Shown: in pieces, positions 29,627-37,318 of the stretch | Layout: every line of letters begins with the position of its first letter | How positions within the stretch are numbered: position 1 is the first letter of the stretch | NCBI GenBank assembly: GCA_013824755.1 | Contig: PNOJ01000012.1 | Location: 1 to 45,695, forward strand | DNA from: Gemmatimonas sp. | GTDB taxonomy: Bacteria; Krumholzibacteriota; Krumholzibacteriia; LZORAL124-64-63 | Length of the DNA stretch: 45,695 bases | Reading direction: 5' to 3' | Translations under genes and position numbers: made by a program | Notes under the pieces: model-generated | Database searches by the model: none | What the model was told of the DNA's origin: nothing | Seen by the model: only the letters and a program-made list of their open reading frames with translations

Positions 29627-30604
29627 TCAGCCGCGGTACCCGCGGGGGTGGTCCCGGTGCCAGCGCCAGGCGTCGGCCAGGATCGACGTCAGGCCGTCGG
29701 CGCGGGGCCGCCAGCCCAGATCGCGGCGGGCGCGGGCGTTGCCCGCCACCAGCCGCGCCGGGTCGCCGGGTCGCCGCGGCTCGATGCGCGGCGCGATCTC
29801 CCGCCCGGTGACCGCCGCCGCGGCCGCCAGGACCTCCCGCACCGAGGCCCCCGTCTCGGTGCCGAGGTTGTAGACGCTCAGCCCTGGCCGCAGGTCGCCC
29901 TCCAGGGCGAGGGCGTGGGCCTCGGCCAGGTCCACGACGTGGACGTAGTCGCGGATGCAGGTGCCGTCGGGCGTCGGGTAGTCGTCGCCGAAGACGGCGA
30001 AATCGACGCCCGGGTCCACCAGCGAGCGCAGCAGGCGCGGGATCAGGTGGGTCTCCGGCTCGTGGTCCTCGCCCAGTTCCCGCGAGGCGCCGCACGCGTT
30101 GAAGTAGCGCAGCGCCACGGCCGGGAAACCCACGGCCGCCGCCGTGTCGGCCAGGGCCCACTCGATCGCCAGCTTGGTGTGGCCGTACGGGTTGACCGGC
30201 CGGGTCGGCGCGTGCTCGGTGATCGGCATCTCGTCCGGCTCGCCGTAGACGGCGGCCGACGAGGAGAAGACGAACCGCCGCACGCCGGATCGCGCGACGG
30301 CGTCCAGCAGGTTCACGCTGCCGCCCACGTTGTTGCGGTAGTACTTCAACGGGTGGGCCGCGGACTCCCCGACCAGGCTGAAGGCCGCGAAGTGCAGCAC
30401 GGCGTCGGGGGGCGCGGCCAGCACGCGGTCCACGAATCCCGCGTCCAGGAGCGAGCCCTCGTGCAGGGGGATCCCCGGCGGCAACGCCTCGCGGTGGCCG
30501 GTGCTGAAGTCGTCGAGGACCTCGACGTCGTGCCCCCGTGCGAGCAGGACCCGCGTCGTGACGCTCCCGATGTAGCCGGCGCCGCCGGTGATCAGCACCT
30601 TCAT
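29627..30604 (-). CDS. galE: UDP-glucose 4-epimerase
   Basis: GalE interconverts UDP-glucose and UDP-galactose, supplying surface polysaccharide precursors. The 325-residue short-chain dehydrogenase-like protein has the NAD-binding GGAGYIGS at 7-14, the SSSAAVYG strand near 114-121 and the catalytic Tyr140-x3-Lys144 in NPYGHTKLAIEW. It also has the ALRYFNACGA and CIRDYVHVVDLAEAHALALE segments specific to GalE. The ATG at 30604 overlaps the uvrA stop as ATGA. UDP-GlcNAc epimerisation is possible in relaxed-specificity members. Confidence 0.92.
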   Translation of the reverse strand: MKVLITGGAGYIGSVTTRVLLARGHDVEVLDDFSTGHREALPPGIPLHEGSLLDAGFVDRVLAAPPDAVLHFAAFSLVGESAAHPLKYYRNNVGGSVNLLDAVARSGVRRFVFSSSAAVYGEPDEMPITEHAPTRPVNPYGHTKLAIEWALADTAAAVGFPAVALRYFNACGASRELGEDHEPETHLIPRLLRSLVDPGVDFAVFGDDYPTPDGTCIRDYVHVVDLAEAHALALEGDLRPGLSVYNLGTETGASVREVLAAAAAVTGREIAPRIEPRRPGDPARLVAGNARARRDLGWRPRADGLTSILADAWRWHRDHPRGYRG

Positions 30605-33414
30605 CGTTCCTCCTTCGTCGAGGCGCCGGGGCGCCGGCGGCCGCGGCCCGCGCCGCGGGCGGCCAAGTAGCGCCCGGTGACCGACTCCTTGCAGGCCGCG
30701 ACCGCGGCCGGCGTGCCCGCGACGACCACGGAGCCGCCGGCGTCCCCGCCGCCCGGCCCCAGGTCGATGATCCAGTCCGCCTGCTCGATCAGGTCCAGGT
30801 TGTGCTCGACGACCACGACGGACTGTCCCTGGGCGACCAGATCGTGCAGGACGCGCAGCAGGTCCGCCACGTCGTGGATGTGCAGTCCCGTGGTCGGTTC
30901 GTCCAGCAGGTAGAGGTTGTGCTTGCCCGACGGCGCCGACAGTTCGCGCGCGATCTTCAGGCGCTGGCTCTCCCCCCCCGAGAGGGTCGTCGCGGACTGG
31001 CCGAGCGTGAGGTATCCCAGCCCCACCTTTTTGAGGATCCAGAGCTTGTCGCGCAGCGCGTTCTCGCCGCGGAAGAAGGCCAGCGCCTCCTCGACGGTCA
31101 TCGCCAGCACCTCGGCGATGGTCCGGCCCTGGCAGCGCACCTCCAGCGTGGCGGGGTTGAAGCGGCTGCCGCCGCACACCTCGCAGGGCACGCTGATGTC
31201 GGCCATGAAGTGCATCTCGACGCGGTGCTCGCCGAGCCCCTGGCACTCCGGGCAGCGCCCGCCGGCGGTGTTGAAGCTGAAGCGGCCGGGCGGGAAGCCG
31301 CGCGCGCGGGCGTCGGGGGTCGCGGCGAACAGCTCGCGGACCGGCGCGAGCACGCCCAGGAACGTGGCCGGATTCGAGCGGCTGGACTTGCCGATCGGCG
31401 ACTGGTCCACCAGCACGACCTGGTCGATCCAGTGCGCGCCCTGGAAGCCGGTGAAGGGCCGGGCGCGCTCCTTGCCGCCGACCTCCTTGCCGGTCAGCCC
31501 GTCGTGGAGGCAGGCGCCCATCAGCGTGCTCTTGCCCGAACCCGAGACCCCGGTCAGGCAGACCAGGCGCTGCAGGGGGATCGCGACGTCGAGGTTGCGC
31601 AGGTTGTGGCGGCGCGCGCCGCGGACGACCAGCTGGCGCCGCGACTCCTCGCGCGCGGGCGCCAGCCGGGGCAGCGCCCGCTCGCCGCGCAGGTACCCGG
31701 CGGTCAGCGTCGTGCCCGCGGACAGCAGGTCGGCGAGCGGCCCCTGGAAGACGACCTCGCCGCCGTGGCTGCCCGCGCCCGGCCCCAGCTCGACGAAGTG
31801 CTCGGCCGCGCGCAGGACCGCGAGGTCGTGCTCCACGACGACGACCGTGTTGCCGCCCTCGACCAGGTCGCGCAGCGTGCCGATCAGGCGCTCGACGTCG
31901 GCGGCGTGCAGCCCCGCGGTGGGCTCGTCCAGGACGTAGAGCGTGTCGGTCAGGCGAGAGCCCAACGCGTTGGCCAGGTGGATGCGCTGGGCCTCGCCGC
32001 CGGACAGCGTGCGCGTGAGGCGGTCGAGCGTCAGGTAGTCGAGACCGACCCGGTTCAGGAAGCGCAGCCGGTTGCGGATCTCGTCCAGGACGTCGCCGGC
32101 GGCGGCGGCGTCGACCCGCGACGGGCGCAGACCCTCCATCTTCTGCAGCGCCTCCCCCAGCGACAGCCGGCCCAGGGCGCCGACGTCCAGCTGCCCGACG
32201 CGCACCGCCAGCGCCTCGCCGCGCAGGCGCGAGCCGCCGCAGGCCCGGCACAGGGAGTCGCCCATGAAGCGGCGGGTGAAGAAGCGGTGGTGCCCCTTCT
32301 TCATCTCGTGCCGCATCTCCTCCAGGAACGGCAGGATCCCCGTGTAGGCGGCCTCCTGCGTCTCGAGCACCTCGCGCTGCTGGGCGCGGGTCAGCTTGCG
32401 CCAGGGCGCGTCCGCCGGGATGCCGCGGCGGCGCGCGAAGCGGATGAGCCCGGCGTGCGCGCGGGCGAAGGCCGGCGTGCGCCAGGGCCGCACCGCGCCG
32501 TCGAGCAGCGACAGGGTGTCGTCCGGGACGATCTTCTCCTCGTCGAACTCCAGACGATTGCCGAAGCCGTTGCAGGCGGGGCAGGCCCCCTGGGGCGAGT
32601 TGAAGGAGAACAGGTGCGGCGTGGGTGCGGGGAACTCGCGGCGGCAGCCGTTGCAGACCAGGCGCGAGGAGTAGGCGCGCCGCTCTTCGCCGCAGCGCAC
32701 CGCGACCCAGCCGCCACCCTGGCGCAGGGCCAGCTCGACGGCCTCGGCGAAGCGCGACTTCTGACCCGCCGCCAGGGTCACGGCGTCCACCACGACGTCG
32801 ACGACGTCGCCCGCGCGCGGCCGCGGCGCGTCGGGCTCGGCGGCCTCGTCCAGCCGCACCAGGATCCCGCCCACCACGGCGCGCCGGTAGCCCTGCGCCA
32901 GCAGCGGCTCGGCCCAGCCGCTGCGCGAGCCGTCGCCGCTGATCTCCTGCGGGAAGGCCACGAGCGCCGTCGCCTCCGCCCCCCACCGCCTGACCGTCTC
33001 GCGCCAGACCGTGGCCGGGGTCTCCGGCACCACCGCCTCGCGGCAGTCCGGGCAGACGATCCGCCCGATGCGCGCGAAGAGCACCCGCAGGTAGTCGTTG
33101 ATCTCGGTGACGGTGCCGACGGTGCTGCGGCCGCTGCGGGCCGCGTTGCGCTGTTCGATGGCGATGGCGGGGCTGATGCCGTCGATCCAGTCGACGTCGG
33201 GCTTGGGCATGCGCTCCAGGAACTGGCGCGCGTAGGTCGACAGGGACTCGACGTAGGTGCGCTGCCCCTCGGCGTAGAGCGTGTCGAAGACGAGCGACGA
33301 CTTGCCCGAACCGGACACACCGGAGACGGCAGTCAGGCGGCCGCGCGGGATGTCGACGTCGCAACCCTTGAGGTTGTGCTGGCGGGCGCCGCGGATGCGG
33401 ATGGTCTCGATCAA
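30601..33414 (-). CDS. uvrA: Excinuclease ABC subunit A
   Basis: UvrA is the damage-recognition ATPase of nucleotide excision repair. The 937 residues hold two ABC ATPase units, with Walker A GVSGSGKSSL and GVSGSGKSTL and signature motifs TLSGGEAQRIHLA and TLSGGESQRLKIA. A UvrB-binding region follows the first Walker site, and zinc modules are visible as CNGC...CPAC and CPEC...CEVC. The usual RSTVGTVTEINDYLR stretch is present. The start is TTG at 33414 with GGGAGG four bases upstream; a longer frame adds non-conserved residues. It is first in uvrA-galE, divergent from mazG. I see no SOS box in the 143-nt divergent gap. Confidence 0.95.
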   Translation of the reverse strand: MIETIRIRGARQHNLKGCDVDIPRGRLTAVSGVSGSGKSSLVFDTLYAEGQRTYVESLSTYARQFLERMPKPDVDWIDGISPAIAIEQRNAARSGRSTVGTVTEINDYLRVLFARIGRIVCPDCREAVVPETPATVWRETVRRWGAEATALVAFPQEISGDGSRSGWAEPLLAQGYRRAVVGGILVRLDEAAEPDAPRPRAGDVVDVVVDAVTLAAGQKSRFAEAVELALRQGGGWVAVRCGEERRAYSSRLVCNGCRREFPAPTPHLFSFNSPQGACPACNGFGNRLEFDEEKIVPDDTLSLLDGAVRPWRTPAFARAHAGLIRFARRRGIPADAPWRKLTRAQQREVLETQEAAYTGILPFLEEMRHEMKKGHHRFFTRRFMGDSLCRACGGSRLRGEALAVRVGQLDVGALGRLSLGEALQKMEGLRPSRVDAAAAGDVLDEIRNRLRFLNRVGLDYLTLDRLTRTLSGGEAQRIHLANALGSRLTDTLYVLDEPTAGLHAADVERLIGTLRDLVEGGNTVVVVEHDLAVLRAAEHFVELGPGAGSHGGEVVFQGPLADLLSAGTTLTAGYLRGERALPRLAPAREESRRQLVVRGARRHNLRNLDVAIPLQRLVCLTGVSGSGKSTLMGACLHDGLTGKEVGGKERARPFTGFQGAHWIDQVVLVDQSPIGKSSRSNPATFLGVLAPVRELFAATPDARARGFPPGRFSFNTAGGRCPECQGLGEHRVEMHFMADISVPCEVCGGSRFNPATLEVRCQGRTIAEVLAMTVEEALAFFRGENALRDKLWILKKVGLGYLTLGQSATTLSGGESQRLKIARELSAPSGKHNLYLLDEPTTGLHIHDVADLLRVLHDLVAQGQSVVVVEHNLDLIEQADWIIDLGPGGGDAGGSVVVAGTPAAVAACKESVTGRYLAARGAGRGRRRPGASTKEER

Positions 33415-33458
33415 CGTGCCTCCCGGTCCCCGGCGGCGAGCGGCCGGCGGGACCGTCC

Positions 33459-33488
33459 ATGGTATCCGTTCTTTCGCATCCCGCACAA
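33459..33488 (-). promoter_or_regulatory. Weak candidate promoter of uvrA-galE
   Basis: The minus strand shows TTGTGC (33483-33488), 18 bp, TACCAT (33459-33464), which would start transcription ~38 nt before the TTG codon. On the plus strand the best mazG -10 candidate is TACACT (33495-33500), without a convincing -35. Confidence 0.3.
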
Positions 33489-33557
33489 GGGATTTACACT
33501 GGGCGACGTGCCGGGCCGCCGCGCGATCCGGCCATCCACCCACGCCGAGGATGCGCC

Positions 33558-34363
33558 ATGCCCCTGCCGAACACCGAGCGGCTGCTGTCCACCATCCACG
33601 TCCTGCGCGCCCCGGACGGCTGTCCCTGGGACCGCAAGCAGACCCTGGCCACCGCCGCGCACCACCTGCACGACGAGTCGGCCGAACTGCTGGAGGCCGC
33701 CCTCGGCGGGGACCTCGACCACGTCCGGGAGGAGCTCGGCGACCTGCTGTTCATGGTCTGCTTCGTCGCGGAGATCCTCGGCGAGTCGGCCCCCGCCGGC
33801 TTCGACGACGTCGCCGCCCAGGCCGACGCGAAGCTCGTGCGGCGGCACCCGCACGTCTTCGGCGGCGCCGAGGCCGGCGACGCCGGCGAGAGCCAGCAGC
33901 GGTGGAACGAGGTCAAGGCCCAGGAGAAGCGCGCCAAGGGCCTGGATCCGGACCGCGAGTCCCTGCTGAAGGACCTGCCGGCCGCGGCCGCGCCGCTGCA
34001 CCAGGCCCACCGCTACCAGAAGGACGCCGCCCAGGTCGGCTTCGACTGGCCCGGGATCTCGAAGGCGTGCGGGAGAAAATCCGCGAGGAGCTGGCCGAAC
34101 TCGACGAGGCCGTCGCCGGCGGCGATGCCCGGGCGGTGGAGCACGAGGTCGGCGACCTGCTCTTCTCGGTGGCCAACCTCGCCCGCAAGCTCGACGTCGC
34201 CCCGGACGTCGCGCTGCGCCGGGCCAACGCGCGCTTCCGCTCCCGGTTCCACGCCGTCGAGGCCGCGTTCGCCGGCGACCGCGACCGCCTGGCCGCCGCG
34301 TCCCTCGAGGAGCTCGAGGCCGCCTGGCAGGCCGCCAAGAGCGCGGAACGCGGCGGGGCCTAG
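33558..34363 (+). CDS. mazG: Nucleoside triphosphate pyrophosphohydrolase MazG, interrupted by a single-base frameshift
   Basis: MazG hydrolyses NTPs and dNTPs to monophosphates, cleaning the nucleotide pool. The first MazG domain has LRAPDGCPWDRKQTLATAAH then DESAELLEAAL and REELGDLLFMVCF. The second half (REKIREELAELDEAVAGGD, VEHEVGDLLFSVANLARKL) continues in another frame. The break is at CCCGGG, 34050-34055, just after GFDWP (codon ~165). One extra G or C restores a 268-residue protein, the usual length. Both halves look conserved, so a sequencing error in a G/C run is likelier than a real loss. The ATG at 33558 has GAGG seven bases upstream. Its stop shares CTAG with the convergent TSP3 gene. 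Confidence 0.85.
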
Positions 34364-35871
34364 CCCGCGCCGCCCGACGCGGCGGGCGTCTCGGAGACCT
34401 CGGGCGCGTCGGGACAACCGTCGTCGTCGAGGTCGCCGTCGTAGTCCTCGGCCTGGTCGGGGCAGCCGTCGCGGGCATCGAGGATCCCGTCGAGGTCGTT
34501 GTCCGGATCGGGGCAACCGTCCTCGTCCTCGAAACCGTCCCGATCCTCCGCGACGTCGGCGCAGCGGTCCTCCCGGTCCTCGATCCCGTCCCCGTCGCGG
34601 TCCGCCATCTCGTCGGGACAACCGTCGGCGTCCTGGTAGCCGTTGTAGTTCTCGGCTTCGAAGGGGCAGCCGTCCTGCTGGTCGAGGATCCCGTCCCCGT
34701 CGTTGTCCGGATCGGGCGCGCCGTCCTGGTCGCGCCAGCCGTCCGGATCCTCGGCGACGTCGGGCGCCGCGTCCACCGCGTCCGGCACGCCGTCCTCGTC
34801 GTTGTCCGGGTCCGGGCAACCGTCCTCGTCGCGGCAGCCGTCGCGGTCCTCGGGCGCGTCCGGACAGAGGTCCAGACGGTCGGTGATGCCGTCGCGGTCG
34901 CGGTCCGAGCCGCCGACGGCGAAGCCCCGGCTGACGCCCACCGTCATCGTCCAGTCGGGCACCGCCGCCGTGAACGGCGTCGCAAGGTCCTCGCGTGACA
35001 GCGGCACCTCGTAGGCGACGTCCAGCGCCCAGCCGTCCTCCGCGCCCCAGCGCACGCCGGCGGACAGGGCGCGGTACGCCTCGCGCGCCGCGATCGCGGC
35101 GGAGGCGGGGTACGCTTCCGCCGCGTACGTGACGTGCAGCACGGCGAGGGACTTGCGCACGTCGACGCCCGCGCTCCACAGCCAGGGGTCGTTGCCGGCG
35201 CCGCCGGCGTCCGCGGGGTAGGTCAGCGGCCAAGGCTCGTAGCGCCCGCCGCCGACGGCGCCCCGCCCCTCGTCGCGCGGCGTCCAGCGCCGGCCCGCCC
35301 CCGCGTGCAGGCGCAGTTCGGGAACCTGGGCGTCCCGCCAGAGGCGCTGCGTCCAGGCCAGGCCGGCGTAGGGTGCGGCCGCGCCGTCGCCCAGGCCGCT
35401 CGCGCGCGAGCCCAGCGGCAGGGTGGTGCGCAGGTCGAGCGCGAAACCGGCGTCGCGCCAGAGTCGCGGCAGGCCGAGGACCAGGCCGGCCTCGCCGTCG
35501 GCCAGCCCGGACGCGGCGGCGGGCAGATCGCCGGCGCCGCCGGACCAGGAGCGCCACGGCGCCGAGGCCCAGGCGCGCAGCCACGGCCGCCAGCCGTACT
35601 CGACGTCGGCGCGCCAACCGACGTGGTCGACGTAGTAGCGCGCCTCGGCGGGCCCCGCCTGCACCGACCAGCGCTCGTGCCCCAGGCCGATCAGCAGCAC
35701 GCCGTCGGGGGGCAACAACCCCTCGACGAGACGGCCGAGCCGCACCGAACGCTCCTGGTTGCGGCGCAGCTGCTCGGCGGCGCCGTCGCCGGGGGCGAGC
35801 AGCGCGGCCGCTGCGAGTCCGGCCGCGAGCAGGCGGACGGTCGTGACGGGCTTCGCGAACGCGGGCTTCAA
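34360..35871 (-). CDS. Envelope protein with beta-strand-rich N-terminal domain and thrombospondin type 3 repeats
   Basis: A signal peptide (KPAFAKPVTTVRLLAAGLAA, cleavage near GAA-EQ) is followed by ~320 residues with alternating Trp/Tyr-rich strands typical of an outer-membrane barrel. Four degenerate units of about 40 residues then appear at ~340-490 with DRDRDGITDRLDLCPDAPED, DPDNDEDGVPDAVD, DPDNDGDGILDQQDGCPFE and similar. This is the calcium-binding TSP3 pattern. In OmpA-type porins such repeats usually lead into a peptidoglycan-binding OmpA domain; here the protein ends right after them (PEVSETPAASGGAG). The start is TTG at 35871, overlapping the upstream stop as TTGA. The 503-residue function is unknown; a surface or cell-wall-spacer role is inferred. 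Confidence 0.75.
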   Translation of the reverse strand: MKPAFAKPVTTVRLLAAGLAAAALLAPGDGAAEQLRRNQERSVRLGRLVEGLLPPDGVLLIGLGHERWSVQAGPAEARYYVDHVGWRADVEYGWRPWLRAWASAPWRSWSGGAGDLPAAASGLADGEAGLVLGLPRLWRDAGFALDLRTTLPLGSRASGLGDGAAAPYAGLAWTQRLWRDAQVPELRLHAGAGRRWTPRDEGRGAVGGGRYEPWPLTYPADAGGAGNDPWLWSAGVDVRKSLAVLHVTYAAEAYPASAAIAAREAYRALSAGVRWGAEDGWALDVAYEVPLSREDLATPFTAAVPDWTMTVGVSRGFAVGGSDRDRDGITDRLDLCPDAPEDRDGCRDEDGCPDPDNDEDGVPDAVDAAPDVAEDPDGWRDQDGAPDPDNDGDGILDQQDGCPFEAENYNGYQDADGCPDEMADRDGDGIEDREDRCADVAEDRDGFEDEDGCPDPDNDLDGILDARDGCPDQAEDYDGDLDDDGCPDAPEVSETPAASGGAG

Positions 35872-36248
35872 GAGGGCGAGCCTCCTTCGTCCGACGCCGG
35901 GTCCGACGCCGGGTCCGGGGCCGGATCCGGGGCCGCCTCGGCGTCCGCCGCCGGCGCGGCCTCCTGCCGCTCCTTCTTCAGTTCGTCCATGTAGTTGAGC
36001 TTCAGGTCCATCGCGGCGCGCGACAGCAGGCCGGCCACCTCGGGATGGGCGTTGCCCTTCGTCTTGGCCTTCAGCATGTCCAGCAGGTCGATCGACAGCC
36101 GGGCCCCCTCGAGGTCCCGCCGCATCTGCCCGGACTGGGGGTCGGCGAGCTTGCCGAGCTGCACCAGGGCCCCGGTCTGCAGGTTGAGCGCCAGCATCAT
36201 CAGCGACTGGTCGTGCTTGTCGAATTCCGGCGTCGTCGTCTCGTTCAC
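35868..36248 (-). CDS. DUF1844 domain-containing protein
   Basis: The 126-residue product matches DUF1844: HDQSLMMLALNLQTGALVQLGKL, then ARLSIDLLDMLKAKTKGNAHPE and a helix ending MDLKLNYMDELKKE. The family is small, cytoplasmic and of unknown function. The C-terminal ~30 residues are a low-complexity Ala/Pro/Asp tail (APDPAPDPASDPASDE) encoded by a degenerate 12-bp tandem repeat (about 35888-35940). The start is GTG at 36248 with GGAGGAGG three bases upstream. It lies between the CNNM-type pair and the TSP3 protein and overlaps the latter's start. Confidence 0.8.
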   Translation of the reverse strand: MNETTTPEFDKHDQSLMMLALNLQTGALVQLGKLADPQSGQMRRDLEGARLSIDLLDMLKAKTKGNAHPEVAGLLSRAAMDLKLNYMDELKKERQEAAPAADAEAAPDPAPDPASDPASDEGGSPS

Positions 36249-36280
36249 GATCCTCCTCCTTCGCCCGCTCCGGACGGTCG

Positions 36281-37318
36281 TCAGCCGGCGGCCCGGTCCG
36301 CGTCGTCGTCGAACTCGTCCTCGATGCTGCCGACCAGGACCTCCAGCAGGTCCTCCAACGTGACCATGCCCAGGGGGTTCCCGCCGGCGTCCACCACCAC
36401 GGCCATCTGCTGGCGCTGCCAGCGCATCTCCTCGAACAGCCCCCAGGGCGACATCTCGCGGTCCACGCGGGGGCAGGTGCGCAGCAGCGCGTCCGGGATC
36501 CGCCGCCAGTCCTGCCGCATCGCCTCCGACAGGAGCAGGTCGCGCACCAGGACCCAGCCCTGCACCTCGCGCTGGTCGTCGCCCAGCACGGGCAGGCGGC
36601 TGTAGCCGGAAGCGGCCGCCAGCCGGCGGCACGTCGCGGCATCCGCCGCGCGGGGCAGGCTGTCGACGCGTTCCCACGGCGTCATCACGGCATCGAGGTT
36701 CAGGTCCGACAGGGCCAGGCAACGGGCCAGCAGTTCGTTGAAGCGCCCGTCCTGCGCGGCCGCCGGGTGCGCGGACATCAGGTGGTGCATCGCCTCGCGG
36801 CCGATGACGGCGCCCTCGGCGCGATGGCCGCGGCCGGGCAGGAGGCGGTCGATCAGCGAGGAGTAGGCCAGCAGCACCCAGCGCGCAGGCGCGAGCAGCA
36901 ACATCACCGCCCGCAAGGGACGGACCGACGCGAGGCTCAACCGCTCGGGGTACTCCCGGTAGACCGTCTTCGGGATGATCTCGCCGAAGATCACCATCAG
37001 CACCGTGGCGATGGCCACCGCCGCGAACTCGCTGCGGTCGCCGTAGCGCGCCGCCAGCGCGGCGGTCAGCACGGCGCTGAAGCTGACGTTCACCAGGTTG
37101 TTGCCGATCAAACAGGAGAGCACCGGGTCCTCGATACGGGCCAGCAGACGGCGCAGGGCCGCCGCGCGCGGGTGCGGCTTCCGGCGCAGCAGCGTGCGCA
37201 GCCGGATGCGGCTGGTGCTCATCAATCCCGTTTCGACGCCCGAGAAGAACGCCGAAGCAGTCAGGCAGGCCATGAGCACGACCACGGTCACCGCCGGAGA
37301 GAGAGCACCGCCGCTCAT
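36281..37318 (-). CDS. CNNM/CorC-type membrane protein (DUF21 + CBS pair), second copy
   Basis: Members of this HlyC/CorC-CNNM group are implicated in magnesium/cobalt transport or resistance. The 345-residue protein has a DUF21 transmembrane domain (ASAFFSGVETGLMSTSRIRL, IGNNLVNVSFSAVLTAAL, VIFGEIIPKTVYREYPERLS). Tandem CBS domains follow (LDAVMTPWERVDSLPRA, YSRLPVLGDDQREVQGWVLV, MAVVVDAGGNPLGMVTLEDL). No CorC_HlyC C-terminal domain follows. The tail ends with an acidic IEDEFDDDADRAAG. The ATG at 37318 overlaps the stop of the first copy as ATGA, so the two are coupled and may form a heteromer. Confidence 0.85.
   Translation of the reverse strand: MSGGALSPAVTVVVLMACLTASAFFSGVETGLMSTSRIRLRTLLRRKPHPRAAALRRLLARIEDPVLSCLIGNNLVNVSFSAVLTAALAARYGDRSEFAAVAIATVLMVIFGEIIPKTVYREYPERLSLASVRPLRAVMLLLAPARWVLLAYSSLIDRLLPGRGHRAEGAVIGREAMHHLMSAHPAAAQDGRFNELLARCLALSDLNLDAVMTPWERVDSLPRAADAATCRRLAAASGYSRLPVLGDDQREVQGWVLVRDLLLSEAMRQDWRRIPDALLRTCPRVDREMSPWGLFEEMRWQRQQMAVVVDAGGNPLGMVTLEDLLEVLVGSIEDEFDDDADRAAG

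Noticed and set aside
33415-33557. SOS (LexA) box between uvrA and mazG
   Set aside because: Neither CTGT-N8-ACAG nor GAAC-N4-GTTC occurs in the divergent gap.
35888-35940. Regulatory repeat inside the DUF1844 gene
   Set aside because: The 12-bp tandem repeat simply encodes the Ala/Pro/Asp low-complexity tail in frame.
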